From Flavobacteriales bacterium UBA3477 (GTDB lineage: Bacteria; Bacteroidota; Bacteroidia; Flavobacteriales; Schleiferiaceae): a stretch of 64,000 bases of DNA. Under the pieces are notes generated by a model, which saw nothing but the letters and a program-made list of their open reading frames with translations, did not search any database and was not told the origin of the DNA. Positions 16,783 through 26,444 of the stretch are shown here, piece by piece. Within the stretch, counting starts at the first letter, position 1. Every line of letters starts with the position of its first letter. Location: positions 1 to 64,000 of the forward strand of contig DFQY01000047.1 in NCBI GenBank assembly GCA_002378005.1, given 5' to 3'. A program made the position numbers and the translations under genes.

Positions 16783-17184
16783 ATGAAAAAGAAAATATAC
16801 CTCGTGGCAACGGTCGTCCTTGTGGCGGCCGTTTCTTTTGGACTGTACCAGTATTTCCGAACTCCGGCTGCCGCAATGGACCTCCATCCTGTCTTTACCG
16901 GTAATGCGGAATCTATGGCCAGTGAAGCAGCTGCATTCGAAATCGGCGATGTGGTGCTATTACAGGATACCATTCGAAGCGCCGAAAGCAAGAGTATTTC
17001 TTTACCGAATGGCGTAATTGTAGTCAGAGATTCTTCTGACACGCAAACTTGGCCGACGAGCGGCTACGTTTCCGTGAAGGGATTCTATCAAGGAATTGAG
17101 ATTGACGATTTTTTCGGAGATACGTTAATCCGCGTCGGCGGTGCCTTTCTTCTCGAACCGACGGACTCTGAAAATCTGAAATAA
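16783..17184 (+). CDS. tRNA_anti-like (OB-fold) periplasmic anchor protein
   Basis: 133 residues: an N-terminal membrane anchor (6-24, LVATVVLVAAVSFGLYQYF), then a domain whose strand pattern (DVVLLQDTIRSAES, SISLPNGVIVVR, GYVSVKGFYQGIEIDDFFGDTLIRVGGAFL) fits the tRNA_anti-like OB fold. The family name is historical and no RNA binding is implied. It probably travels with purB in one transcript. Its last 60 bases overlap the 3' end of the convergent MFS gene. Confidence 0.65.
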   Translation: MKKKIYLVATVVLVAAVSFGLYQYFRTPAAAMDLHPVFTGNAESMASEAAAFEIGDVVLLQDTIRSAESKSISLPNGVIVVRDSSDTQTWPTSGYVSVKGFYQGIEIDDFFGDTLIRVGGAFLLEPTDSENLK

Positions 17185-18414
17185 TCCGAGCGCAAAAAAC
17201 ACCGTTAAGGCGAGGGCAGAATTCCGGAGGTCTCCTGTAAGGGCCTCGAGAAGACCTATGCTGAACATTCCAAAGGTCGTTGCCAGTTTCTCCATTACAT
17301 CGTAAAAACTGAAGTAGGTCGTGTGGTCTTCTGTGGGTGGCAGCATCTTACTGTAGGTGGAGCGAGACAAGCTCTGCACCGCTCCCATCACAAACCCAAG
17401 ACAACCACCCACGATGTAAAATTGGTTCGCAGTTTGCACAAAGTAGGCTGCGAAACAAATGAGCATCCATACGGCTACCCCTATTTTAATGGCGTAGAGG
17501 TTGGTCGTACGCTCGCTTAATCGGGCAAAAACAAAAGATCCCGCGATCGCCACAAACTGTATGATCAGGATGGTCATGATGAGCTGGGCAGATTCTAGGC
17601 CCAAGACTTTGGAACCGAACACTGCAGCAAGTAGTATTATGGTCTGCATTCCAACGCTATACCAAAAGAAGCCTCCAAGGAAAACACGAAGAGTCTTTAT
17701 TTTTCTAAACTCATGAAATACCATGATGAGCTCTTCCCAACTCTTCCAAAACAGCTTCCCCTCGAAAAAATCTTTGACCTCGTCTTTAGGTAATTTTTGA
17801 ATGGCCGGCAGTCCGAACCCCAGCCACCAAATCCCTGTCAAGACAAAGGAGGCTCTAGACGCAATTCCCACATCTGCAAATCCAAAGGTTTCCGGCTTCT
17901 GAACCAAGGCCAGACATAGAATCAGTAATAAAGCGCTTCCAAAATACCCCAGTGAAAATCCTCGTGCGGACAAACGGTCCTGTAATTCCTTCGGCGCTAT
18001 GACAGGTAAAAAACTATTGTAGAACACAATGCTTCCGGTGAAACCAACACTTGCCAAGAAGGCCAAATACAATCCCAACCAAGGATTAAGTGCGGTAAAA
18101 AACCCCATACAGGCCGTACTTATGGCCCCTATAATCATAAATGTACGCATGAACACCTTTCTGCGTCCGGTCCTATCCGCCATGGCGGCAAAATAGGGAG
18201 AGAGAATAGAGATAGTTAAAAAGGAGGCCGCTATGACGTAGCTATAGATGACCGTATTTTCCCACTCTCTTCCCAAGAAGAAGACACTGTTCGTCTCATT
18301 TGTGGTCACAGCTTCATAGTAAATGGGGAATAATACAGTGCTAATGACCAAGGAATAGACAGAATTTGCCCAATCGTACATGGCCCAGCCGCGTTGTGTT
18401 TTTGTGAAATTCAT
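17125..18414 (-). CDS. UMF1/Atg22-like major facilitator transporter
   Basis: 429 residues, about twelve membrane helices. The start KTQRGWAMYDWANSVYSLVIS is the mark of the UMF1 (Atg22-like) group, and the loop ADRTGRRK is the usual MFS motif A between helices 2 and 3. The substrate is unknown; yeast Atg22 exports amino acids. It is monocistronic, with a weak -7-like TAAATTGG read on the minus strand at 18422-18429. Confidence 0.85.
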   Translation of the reverse strand: MNFTKTQRGWAMYDWANSVYSLVISTVLFPIYYEAVTTNETNSVFFLGREWENTVIYSYVIAASFLTISILSPYFAAMADRTGRRKVFMRTFMIIGAISTACMGFFTALNPWLGLYLAFLASVGFTGSIVFYNSFLPVIAPKELQDRLSARGFSLGYFGSALLLILCLALVQKPETFGFADVGIASRASFVLTGIWWLGFGLPAIQKLPKDEVKDFFEGKLFWKSWEELIMVFHEFRKIKTLRVFLGGFFWYSVGMQTIILLAAVFGSKVLGLESAQLIMTILIIQFVAIAGSFVFARLSERTTNLYAIKIGVAVWMLICFAAYFVQTANQFYIVGGCLGFVMGAVQSLSRSTYSKMLPPTEDHTTYFSFYDVMEKLATTFGMFSIGLLEALTGDLRNSALALTVFFALGLFQIFRVRRFEKKGTADAD

Positions 18415-18445
18415 GGTGATTCCAATTTACAACTCGAATCGGCAT

Positions 18446-18453
18446 TATATTTG
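18446..18453 (+). promoter_or_regulatory. Probable -7 element of the outer-membrane candidate gene
   Basis: TATATTTG is a perfect TAnnTTTG match 25 bases before the ATG at 18479. Confidence 0.5.
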
Positions 18454-18478
18454 ATTCATTAAGGCAAATTATCACTCC

Positions 18479-19330
18479 ATGAAAAAAATCGCCCTACTGA
18501 TGCTTTTTGCTTTCGCAGGCCTTGAAGCTTTTGCGCAAGACATGATCATCTACAAAGACAAAACCATTGATGAGGTGACCATCGTAGAGGTCACCCCAGA
18601 TTATGTAAAGTACCGCGAGTACGGTGCCCCTATTAATTCCGTTACTTTCTCCATCGAAAGAGATTACCTAAGCAAACTCATTTTTGAAAGCGGCCGAGTA
18701 ATGGACCTTGGTCAATCTATGATGAATGACGAGCGTGTATATGCAGGGCAGCGCGACAAGACCATCAAAATTGATGTTGCAGGTATTAGCAGTAACTACA
18801 CCTTCATTTCCTATGAACAGGCTGTAGACCCAAGCACCAGCTGGGAGGCAGGTATGATATTTATCGGCGCTGGTTTCGAAAGCGACAATGGATGGAACGA
18901 CCCCGAGAACGCCATGGGACTTGGTATGAATATTGGATATAAATTCAAACGCAGTCCAAACTTCTACATGGAACGCATGCGTTACGGACACATCTTACGC
19001 GGCGCTTATGTAAAACCAAATCTTTGGCTGAACGTATTCAACTACGACCGGATTGATTACGATCACCCTCCAGATCCGGTTACGTTCCAGTACCCTACGA
19101 CGCGTGAATCAGCGACTGCAGGTACTTTGATGATTGATTTCGGTAATCAATTAGTCTTCTCTGACCAATTCCTTATCGACTATGCAGCAGGCTTAGGATA
19201 TGGCTTTACAAGTAAGGACACTTGGAACTACAGCAACTATGGATTCACCGGTGGACTTGGACCACAAAGTGGCACTCCACTGACAGTATCCTTTACGTTG
19301 AAAGTAGGTTACCTCCTTCCGAATAAATAA
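18479..19330 (+). CDS. Exported hypothetical protein, probable outer-membrane beta barrel
   Basis: 283 residues with a signal peptide (MKKIALLMLFAFAGLEAFAQ, cleavage after AFA). A short N-terminal domain (residues 20-60) reads like the usual IYKDKT...VTPDYVKYR beta hairpins. The remainder shows alternating aromatic and polar strands ending in a G/T-rich YGFTGGLGPQSGTPLTVSFTLKVGY segment, typical of a small barrel, though the final residue is K rather than F. Not recognised further. It stands alone between the MFS gene and a strong terminator. Confidence 0.65.
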   Translation: MKKIALLMLFAFAGLEAFAQDMIIYKDKTIDEVTIVEVTPDYVKYREYGAPINSVTFSIERDYLSKLIFESGRVMDLGQSMMNDERVYAGQRDKTIKIDVAGISSNYTFISYEQAVDPSTSWEAGMIFIGAGFESDNGWNDPENAMGLGMNIGYKFKRSPNFYMERMRYGHILRGAYVKPNLWLNVFNYDRIDYDHPPDPVTFQYPTTRESATAGTLMIDFGNQLVFSDQFLIDYAAGLGYGFTSKDTWNYSNYGFTGGLGPQSGTPLTVSFTLKVGYLLPNK

Positions 19331-19347
19331 GCATCACCCTTATTCAT

Positions 19348-19380
19348 AAAAAAAGCCCGGGCATTCGCCCGGGCTTTTTT
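19348..19380. terminator. Bidirectional rho-independent terminator
   Basis: AGCCCGGGC (19354-19362) and GCCCGGGCT (19367-19375) pair perfectly over 9 bases with an ATTC loop, flanked by A and T runs. It serves the upstream plus-strand gene and the minus-strand aconitase gene. Confidence 0.93.
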
Positions 19381-19400
19381 GTTTCGCATTCCTCTTCGTC

Positions 19401-21668
19401 TTAAGCGTTTTGTGCTTTGATCAAGTTCAATGCAGAACCAGCCTTAAACCACTCAATCTGCTGAGCGTTATAGGTATGGTTCAACTTGATTGTATCTGAA
19501 GATCCATCGGTGTGAACTACTTCTAGAGTGAGCTGCTTGCCTGGAGCAAAGTCTACCAAATCAACAAAGTTGAAGGTGTCATTTACTTGGATCAAATCAT
19601 AATCTGCTTCATTCGCGAAGGTCAGACCCAACATACCCTGCTTCTTCAAGTTTGTTTCGTGGATACGAGCGAATGACTTCACGATCACTGCGCGAACGCC
19701 TAGGTGACGTGGCTCCATTGCCGCGTGCTCGCGAGAAGAACCTTCACCATAGTTGTGATCACCCACAACGATAGAAGGAACACCAGCTGCTTTGTATGCA
19801 CGAGCTACGTTTGGTACCTCATCCACTGAACCGTCCAATTGGTTCGTTACAGCATTAGTCTCTTGCGTGTAAGCGTTCACCGCACCAATCAAACAGTTGT
19901 TCGAAATGTTGTCTAGGTGACCGCGGTAACGCAACCATGGACCTGCCATAGAAATGTGATCCGTAGTACACTTACCAAAGGCCTTGATCAAAAGCTTTGC
20001 GCCTTCGATGTTAGCACCGTCCCAAGGAGCAAATGGGCTCAATAGTTGTAAACGCTGTGAATCTGGGCTCACCACTACTTCTACACCTGAACCGTCGGCT
20101 GCAGGAGCTTGGTAACCGTTGTCCTCCACGGCGAAACCGGCCGATGGCAATTCGTGACCTGTTGGCTCTGCCAACTTCACTTCTTCACCATTTGCATTGG
20201 TCAAGGTATCCGTAACCGGGTTGAAATCTAGTTTACCAGAGATTGCGATGGCTGCAACCATTTCTGGTGAAGTAACAAAGGCGTGTGTGTTTGGGTTACC
20301 GTCAGCACGCTTCGCGAAGTTTCTGTTGAACGAGTGAACGATAGAGTTTTTCTCTTGCTTCTCAGCACCTTCTCGCGCCCACTGTCCGATACATGGACCA
20401 CAAGCGTTGGTAAAGATTCTCGTTCCCTTTAGTTTGTTGAATGTGTCGATCAAACCGTCACGCTCCGCAGTATAACGTACTTGCTCAGAACCTGGGTTGA
20501 TTCCCAAGATTGCCTTAGGAGCAATACCTTTCTCTACTGCATCAGCCACGATAGAAGCCGCACGCGTCAAATCTTCGTAGGAAGAGTTCGTACAAGAACC
20601 AATCAATGCCCACTCGATATCTGTTGGCCAATCGTTTGCTGCAGCTTTCTCCTTCATCTCCGCAACTGGCGTTGCTAGGTCCGGAGTAAACGGCCCGTTC
20701 AAATGCGGCGTCAATTCATCCAAGTTGATTTCAATCACTTGGTCGAAGTACTGCTCTGGGTTTGCGTACACCTCAGCATCACCTGTCAAGTGTTCAGCAA
20801 CTGCATCGGCAGCATCTACTACATCTTGACGACCAGTAGCCGCTAGATAGCGACGCATGCTGTCGTCGTAACCAAAGGTTGAAGTGGTCGCACCGATCTC
20901 AGCACCCATGTTACAGATGGTACCTTTACCGGTTGCGCTCAAGCTTTCCGCTCCCTCACCGAAGTACTCAACGATACAACCTGTACCGCCTTTCACAGTA
21001 AGAATACCTGCCACCTTCAAGATGACATCCTTAGGTGCTGTCCAACCGTTCAAGCGACCGGTTAGCTTCACACCGATAAGTTTCGGGAATTTCAATTCCC
21101 AGGCCATACCAGCCATTACGTCTACTGCATCAGCACCACCGACACCGATAGCTACCATACCAAGACCCCCAGCGTTTACAGTATGAGAATCTGTACCGAT
21201 CATCATACCACCTGGGAAGGCATAGTTCTCAAGAACTACCTGGTGGATAATACCTGCACCTGGCTTCCAGAAACCAATGCCGTATTTATTACATACTGAA
21301 GAAAGGAAGTTGAATACCTCGTTATTCTTGTTGATTCCGTCTTGCAAATCTTTATCTGCACCGATTCTCGCTTGGATCAAGTGATCCGCGTGAGCCGTTG
21401 AAGGAACCGCTACTTTGCTTTTACCAGCTTGCATGAATTGCAACAACGCCATCTGGGCAGTTGCATCTTGCATTGCCACACGATCAGGTGCGAAGTCTAC
21501 ATAGCTGGCACCACGCTCAAATGCTTGGTCAGCTGCTCCGTCCCATAGGTGGGCGTATAAAATTTTCTCAGAAAGTGTCAATGGCTTACCCACTGCTTTG
21601 CGAGCAGCAGCAATACGCTCTGGGTAGCGCTCATACACTTTGCAAATCATGTCGATATCGAACGTCAT
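19401..21668 (-). CDS. acn: Aconitate hydratase, mitochondrial type
   Basis: 755-residue aconitase converting citrate to isocitrate through a 4Fe-4S cluster. The three cluster cysteines are present: one in GSCTNSSYEDL (near residue 358) and two in NACGPCIGQW (near 421 and 424). The swivel domain has the active-site GSSREHAA motif. The sequence (MIGTDSHTVNAGGLG, IGVGGADAVDVMAG) is of the mitochondrial-like type usual in Bacteroidota, not AcnB. It is monocistronic, with a possible -7 of TATTTTCG read on the minus strand at 21698-21705. Confidence 0.95.
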   Translation of the reverse strand: MTFDIDMICKVYERYPERIAAARKAVGKPLTLSEKILYAHLWDGAADQAFERGASYVDFAPDRVAMQDATAQMALLQFMQAGKSKVAVPSTAHADHLIQARIGADKDLQDGINKNNEVFNFLSSVCNKYGIGFWKPGAGIIHQVVLENYAFPGGMMIGTDSHTVNAGGLGMVAIGVGGADAVDVMAGMAWELKFPKLIGVKLTGRLNGWTAPKDVILKVAGILTVKGGTGCIVEYFGEGAESLSATGKGTICNMGAEIGATTSTFGYDDSMRRYLAATGRQDVVDAADAVAEHLTGDAEVYANPEQYFDQVIEINLDELTPHLNGPFTPDLATPVAEMKEKAAANDWPTDIEWALIGSCTNSSYEDLTRAASIVADAVEKGIAPKAILGINPGSEQVRYTAERDGLIDTFNKLKGTRIFTNACGPCIGQWAREGAEKQEKNSIVHSFNRNFAKRADGNPNTHAFVTSPEMVAAIAISGKLDFNPVTDTLTNANGEEVKLAEPTGHELPSAGFAVEDNGYQAPAADGSGVEVVVSPDSQRLQLLSPFAPWDGANIEGAKLLIKAFGKCTTDHISMAGPWLRYRGHLDNISNNCLIGAVNAYTQETNAVTNQLDGSVDEVPNVARAYKAAGVPSIVVGDHNYGEGSSREHAAMEPRHLGVRAVIVKSFARIHETNLKKQGMLGLTFANEADYDLIQVNDTFNFVDLVDFAPGKQLTLEVVHTDGSSDTIKLNHTYNAQQIEWFKAGSALNLIKAQNA

Positions 21669-21835
21669 AGAATCAGAGTTAACTTATTTAGCGAGCACGA
21701 AAATACCACATAATTGGCCACTCACCTAACAGGATTTCGTTAAGAATCAATAGATTGAACCAATGATTTCTACATTCACTTTTTCAAGGAATAGAAATCT
21801 AAAGATTCGCAAAAAAGAGAGGGTAATTTTAAGGA

Positions 21836-22657
21836 TTATTGAATCCAGACCTTCAAATTGTGGAACCAATTGTCACCTTCCACACGCACTACATACATAC
21901 CTGTGCTCCAAAGCCCGGTATCGTAACGGTGCAGCATTCGAGGATCCATGGTTCCCATCTGCTGTCCGGCCGCATTGTAAATAGTCGTAGCATAGGCTCC
22001 GCTCATTGAAATTTCAAGCAATCCATCGCTCTGACGTACATTCAAATCCTCAAGCACGGTTTGCATGATGTCCAACAACTCAAAGGCTGCCGTGTGAGAC
22101 GAATCCTTCGCAGGGTTAAAGCTCCAGTCCTTGATGGTAAAACTCTTGGCACTATCCTCTACATCAATGCGCGCCCAACCGTAACAGGCGGTATCGTCTT
22201 TCATGATGCGAAGGCCTAAATACCCGTCCGTCAATGGTCCTGCCCAGTTTGAGTTTGGGTAGGCTTGGCCGTCCACGCGGAACGCCATATATCCTATTCC
22301 AGTTGAAGCATTGATACCCTGAAACTGAGCGTTCATATCAATAGTGGTTCCTGGTACCACGCGCTCCACATAAGCAAACCCATTGCTCACACTTCCCATC
22401 GCCAAATTCCCTTCGATACTATCCCCAGGGTGCAGGAGAATGGCGTTCACATTGCCCAACTGTCCACCGCCTAAGATGTGCTCAATGGTAAAGTCAACAA
22501 TGGTATCGCCGTCCAGGTCCAACTCGTAAATTCCATCGACGATGGTCGTATCATCAATGTCGGTGTACATATACTGCGCCTGCGCTGCGGTAGTCCCTAG
22601 CAGGGCGGCTGCCGAGGCCATGTATTTCGCCAATGGGGTCGAGTTGTTTTTTTCCAT
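21836..22657 (-). CDS. Secreted protein with a T9SS-like C-terminal sorting region
   Basis: 273 residues. The N-terminus (KYMASAAALLGTTAAQAQ) is a signal peptide. A following Asp-rich segment (DLDGDTIVDFTI) looks like a calcium-binding loop. The last 80 residues hold a type IX-like domain: YNAAGQQMGTM, a short D-x-GLWSTGMYVVRV turn and the end NLKVWIQ. This should send it through the outer membrane to the surface. It follows the phosphatase-sulfotransferase fusion by 16 bases on the same strand and so probably shares its transcript. Confidence 0.72.
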   Translation of the reverse strand: MEKNNSTPLAKYMASAAALLGTTAAQAQYMYTDIDDTTIVDGIYELDLDGDTIVDFTIEHILGGGQLGNVNAILLHPGDSIEGNLAMGSVSNGFAYVERVVPGTTIDMNAQFQGINASTGIGYMAFRVDGQAYPNSNWAGPLTDGYLGLRIMKDDTACYGWARIDVEDSAKSFTIKDWSFNPAKDSSHTAAFELLDIMQTVLEDLNVRQSDGLLEISMSGAYATTIYNAAGQQMGTMDPRMLHRYDTGLWSTGMYVVRVEGDNWFHNLKVWIQ

Positions 22658-22673
22658 GGGGGCAAATATAGGT

Positions 22674-25157
22674 TTAAAACCTTCGCAAGTCCTTATTCAC
22701 GACGGCTTTAAGCAGGGAAATATCCACGGATTTAACACAATATTTGGAGAGGGTTTTTAATGCTGTGGCCAATTCTCCCAAGACCTCGCCACGTTCCGCT
22801 GCATCCAAGAGCTCCTCATAGACCAGCTCCACCACTTCAGCCTGCGGTTCCATGCCCCACCAGCGTTCATGTTTCACATACTCCTGTTCCCAGCGATTGT
22901 TCTCTTCCCAATGCAAGGGTGCACCTTCCGCGCTGGCCATGCGGCGCTGACTCTGCAAAACAGATTGTACTCCGCGGCGCATCACTACGATGAGTTTTGG
23001 ACCTGCCGGCAACGGTGCTTGGCGCAACAATGGGAACACCACCTTCATGGCCTTTCCGCGCTGCTCCTCGATCCAACGGGCATCCCACTGCCATTCCTTA
23101 ATCGACTCGTGCTCAAAATATCCAGCGGCATTGTGCTCATCGGCCGTCCGTTTTTCGTCTGTGACCAATTCTATTCCACCCGCTCGCAATAACTGCATGG
23201 CTAGCGATGTACCACTCCTCGGCGGCCCCGTAACAATGATGTGCGGCGCCACGGCCTCACCCGTCATGTTTTGATAAACCCCACGAGCAAAATTGGCCTC
23301 ACGAGACATTCCCAACTTCCCAAAAACAAAGGCCAAGGCCCCGTGCACTTTCGGCTGATGAAACACCTGCTCCGTACTGGCCAAAGCCACCTCCATCGCA
23401 CCTTGCCAATCCTCTTTTTCAACGGCGAGCATGAGGCGTAGATTCAGAATATCCACCGCCCTGGAATCGGTTTTTTCAAGCAATGAGTCCAATTCCTCCC
23501 AGCGTCCTGCCTTCACCAATAATCGGCCCCAGAGCACCACCAACTCTTTCGGCAGCACCCCACCATCCATCGGCTCCAACAACCCTTCGGGCAGCACCAA
23601 AGCCTCCCCACGGGACACCTTCACCAACCTCAAGTAATACTCCTTCACCCCCGCCAAAGCATCATCCTGAATCCAATCCACAAATTCCGCCAAAGCCTCG
23701 AACTGCTTCGATTCTGCCAACAAAGCCGCCCCCAGCAGCAAATACCGGCTCGGGCTCTCCTGCCCCAACTCTAAGGATTGCAGTACTTGCCAAGCTTCCC
23801 GCGGGCGCTGTTGCGCCCGTAGGCTCCGGGCGAGGTAATACCCGTTTTCCACCAAACGCGCTCCGCCCTGCGCCCTATCCTGCGCATCTAAGTAGCCAAG
23901 TTTGACTAGGGTATCCAGCAATTCCTCTTCCATCTGCGGCGACCGCCCTTGTTCGATGACTTGCGGCTTGGAACTCACCGACACTTCTTCGGTCGGTGCG
24001 GGCCAATAGGCAGGCAAGTGACCCGCCATATCTGGTAAGGCCTTGAGGTTGTGCGAAGCCAACACCATTGGGGCTATATCGAGCAGCGTGAGTCCGCTGA
24101 GCTGTTCGAGCGAAGGGATCTGTGGCCCTTTGGCGATGAACATGCCATAGAATTGATGCTCCAGAGCTGGTGCCCCGGCATGATTTGGCAAAGCGGTCCA
24201 ACGCTCTTCCCCAGACCTAAATCCATGGTCGCTGATCAAAAAGGTATTGGCCTCTGGTTGAGCTTCGATATAGGTTCCTAAGAACAGATCATGGAGCCTG
24301 TAGGCGGCTTCCACAATAAAATGATACTTCGCAAAATCTTCATCCGTGACCGCAGATAATTGGGGCGGATGGTATTTCATGGCCAGGTGCTTGAAATGAT
24401 CGAGCGCGTCGAAATAGATACTCAGGTGCCCACCAGGAGCCGCCGCCATCGCTATACTCGCGGCAAGGTGCACATTCAAGGCGTGTACGAGAATCTTCAA
24501 CACGCTGCGCACCACATCGTCCGTACTGTCAATTTCCTGACCTGGGAAAAACGACGCCAACGCTTCGGCGGGCACCTCCTCCGGACGAATCCTCAATGCT
24601 TCAAACAACGGCTGCAAGGCACTAGGCAACACACCCTCCTCGAGCCAATTAGATTCTTCTGCAATAGCGAGATTAGAAATACGAACGGCGCCATGCACCG
24701 AAGGTTTTGCAGGATGCGAGGGCCACCAAGCCACGGCAGAGGCCGGGATTCCACCGCTTTCCAATACTTCCCAAAAGGTGGGTGCCTTTATAGAGGTGCC
24801 ACGCACTGCACGCATATGATCTTCGTGCCATTCTGTGAATCCGTGAATGCCATGGTCAATGGGCCATCTCGAGGTGGCTATGCTGGTCCACAACATCGGA
24901 GAAATAGGCGGATCCATCGAAGCAAGCGGGGCATGCAGTCCGCCTTGCATTAGCATAGCAAGATTTGGCAACGCGCCTTTTTCAAGCAATGGCATGGCCA
25001 CCGCCCAGTCCGCCGCATCCCACCCTATAAGTAAAGAGTGGAATCTTCTAGGAGCCAACATTTCTTGGTACGGGGCTAGCGATATACCCTTTAGCTGGGC
25101 AATGTTTTGGTAGCCACCGGCTAGAAATCCCAAGGTATGTTTGAAATCTTGCTGCAC
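22674..25157 (-). CDS. Alkaline-phosphatase-superfamily / TPR-like / sulfotransferase fusion protein
   Basis: 827 residues, no signal peptide. Residues about 38-400 form an alkaline-phosphatase-superfamily phosphodiesterase domain: LLIGWDAADW (metal Asp47), SPMLWTSIATS (nucleophile Thr91), FDALDHFKH (D and H ligands), ISDHGF near 308 and a later His. Residues about 420-630 are helical, TPR-like repeats. A PAPS-type sulfotransferase domain follows, with GPPRSGTSL near 644 and MRRGVQSVLQSQRRM as the 3'-phosphate site. The frame begins with a GTG at 25157; an ATG at 25061 (MLAPRRFHSLL) is possible, since a -7-like TACTTTTA lies at 25162-25169. The two catalytic domains together suggest work on sulfated or phosphorylated glycans; the substrate is unknown. 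Confidence 0.75.
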   Translation of the reverse strand: MQQDFKHTLGFLAGGYQNIAQLKGISLAPYQEMLAPRRFHSLLIGWDAADWAVAMPLLEKGALPNLAMLMQGGLHAPLASMDPPISPMLWTSIATSRWPIDHGIHGFTEWHEDHMRAVRGTSIKAPTFWEVLESGGIPASAVAWWPSHPAKPSVHGAVRISNLAIAEESNWLEEGVLPSALQPLFEALRIRPEEVPAEALASFFPGQEIDSTDDVVRSVLKILVHALNVHLAASIAMAAAPGGHLSIYFDALDHFKHLAMKYHPPQLSAVTDEDFAKYHFIVEAAYRLHDLFLGTYIEAQPEANTFLISDHGFRSGEERWTALPNHAGAPALEHQFYGMFIAKGPQIPSLEQLSGLTLLDIAPMVLASHNLKALPDMAGHLPAYWPAPTEEVSVSSKPQVIEQGRSPQMEEELLDTLVKLGYLDAQDRAQGGARLVENGYYLARSLRAQQRPREAWQVLQSLELGQESPSRYLLLGAALLAESKQFEALAEFVDWIQDDALAGVKEYYLRLVKVSRGEALVLPEGLLEPMDGGVLPKELVVLWGRLLVKAGRWEELDSLLEKTDSRAVDILNLRLMLAVEKEDWQGAMEVALASTEQVFHQPKVHGALAFVFGKLGMSREANFARGVYQNMTGEAVAPHIIVTGPPRSGTSLAMQLLRAGGIELVTDEKRTADEHNAAGYFEHESIKEWQWDARWIEEQRGKAMKVVFPLLRQAPLPAGPKLIVVMRRGVQSVLQSQRRMASAEGAPLHWEENNRWEQEYVKHERWWGMEPQAEVVELVYEELLDAAERGEVLGELATALKTLSKYCVKSVDISLLKAVVNKDLRRF

Positions 25158-25174
25158 AGCGTAAAAGTAATTGC

Positions 25175-25182
25175 TAATTTTG
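25175..25182 (+). promoter_or_regulatory. Probable -7 element of the MacB-like permease gene
   Basis: TAATTTTG fits TAnnTTTG and lies 19 bases before the ATG at 25202. A TTG at 25149-25151 could serve as the -33 box at a slightly long distance. Confidence 0.45.
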
Positions 25183-25201
25183 GCTTGGCCCCAAGATCTT
25201 G

Positions 25202-26443
25202 ATGATGAAGCACCGCAAATACTTAGAAACCGCCTTTCTTTCTTGGAGAGCCATTACTGCGGCACCGCTCAGAACCATCCTCACCTCCCTTATTATCTCC
25301 TTTGGCATCATGGCCCTAGTGGGCATTTTGAGTGCTACCGATGCACTTAAACAGAGCTTAGAATCAAATTTTACTAGTCTAGGAGCCAATACCTTAACCG
25401 TTCGCAGCTCACAGGGCGGTTTTTTTGTCGGAGGGGCCGATTATCGCGAAAACCCCAAGATTACCTACCGCCAGGCGGAGGCCTTTAAAAAGCGAATGGA
25501 TTTTCCGGGATCCATCACCTCGCTCAGCTATGTGGCGAGCGGTACGGCGAAATTGGCCTATGAGAATATTACGACGAATCCGAACAACATGGTAACGGCG
25601 ACCGACGAGAATTACCTCATCACGGGGGGATTCGAATTAGCCGAAGGTCGAAACTTCACCGCGGACGATGTTTATGCTGGACGCAACTACACCATCTTAG
25701 GCAATGAGACGCGTCGTGACCTTTTCGGCGAAGGACCAGCGGTGGGGAAAGTCATCAAGATTCAAGGGCAACCGTATTTGGTCGTAGGTGTATTGGCGGA
25801 GAAAGGAAATTCGGGCTTGTTTTCCGGTGACCGCGGAGCTTGGGTGACCCTCACTTATGCACGCTCCCACTTTAGCGGCGGCGTTCCGAATTATACCATA
25901 AGTACCATGAGCCCGAGCGCACCACTGCTCACTGCCGTTGAAGGAAGAGCGATGGCCATCATGCGAAGCGTGCGCAAACTCTCGCCCAGAGAGCGCGACA
26001 ACTTCAGTATCATGCGCAGCGACAGCATCGCCAAAAGCTTAATTGAAAACCTCAGCATGGTCACCGTCGTGGCCTTTATCATTGGCATCATCACCTTATT
26101 AGGAGCATCAATTGCCTTAATGAACATTATGTTGGTGAGTGTCACCGAGCGCACTAAGGAAATTGGCACACGTAAGGCCATAGGAGCAACGCGTCAGAGC
26201 ATTACCCAGCAATTCTTAACCGAAGCCCTAATCATCACACAACTGGGAGGATGGACAGGAATCCTGTTTGGCATTGCCATCGGGAATGTGGTCGCGCAAC
26301 AGATCGGCGGCCATTTCTTTATCCCATGGGGATGGATTGCCGTCGCCTTCCTCATGTCAGTGGGGGTTGGATTGATTTCGGGATGGTATCCTGCCAAGAA
26401 AGCTGCAGAACTCGATCCAGTAGAAGCATTGCGCTACGAGTAG
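25202..26443 (+). CDS. MacB/FtsX-type ABC transporter permease
   Basis: About 413 residues: an N-terminal membrane helix (24-46), a large periplasmic MacB_PCD domain, then three C-terminal helices of the FtsX type with the sequence ERTKEIGTRKAIGATRQSI, the cytoplasmic coupling helix. Such proteins pair with a separate ATPase of the LolD/MacB type to drive mechanotransmission, for example lipoprotein or peptide release; no ATPase gene is adjacent, so the partner must be elsewhere. The start is the first ATG after a TTG; a second ATG follows at once. Confidence 0.85.
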   Translation: MMKHRKYLETAFLSWRAITAAPLRTILTSLIISFGIMALVGILSATDALKQSLESNFTSLGANTLTVRSSQGGFFVGGADYRENPKITYRQAEAFKKRMDFPGSITSLSYVASGTAKLAYENITTNPNNMVTATDENYLITGGFELAEGRNFTADDVYAGRNYTILGNETRRDLFGEGPAVGKVIKIQGQPYLVVGVLAEKGNSGLFSGDRGAWVTLTYARSHFSGGVPNYTISTMSPSAPLLTAVEGRAMAIMRSVRKLSPRERDNFSIMRSDSIAKSLIENLSMVTVVAFIIGIITLLGASIALMNIMLVSVTERTKEIGTRKAIGATRQSITQQFLTEALIITQLGGWTGILFGIAIGNVVAQQIGGHFFIPWGWIAVAFLMSVGVGLISGWYPAKKAAELDPVEALRYE

Positions 26444-26444
26444 A

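Noticed and set aside
21765..21799. Inverted repeat GATTTCTA-N19-TAGAAATC between aconitase and the T9SS gene
   Set aside because: Arms are AT-rich with a long loop and no nearby start codon; AT-rich inverted repeats of this size arise by chance. It was not raised to a finding.
23483..23905. Plus-strand open frame of 140 residues rich in P and S
   Set aside because: It lies antisense to the TPR-like part of the phosphatase-sulfotransferase fusion, whose motifs are clear; the proline bias follows from complementary codons.
24360..24953. Plus-strand open frame of 197 residues
   Set aside because: It is antisense to the conserved AP-superfamily catalytic domain and has no recognisable domain or promoter.
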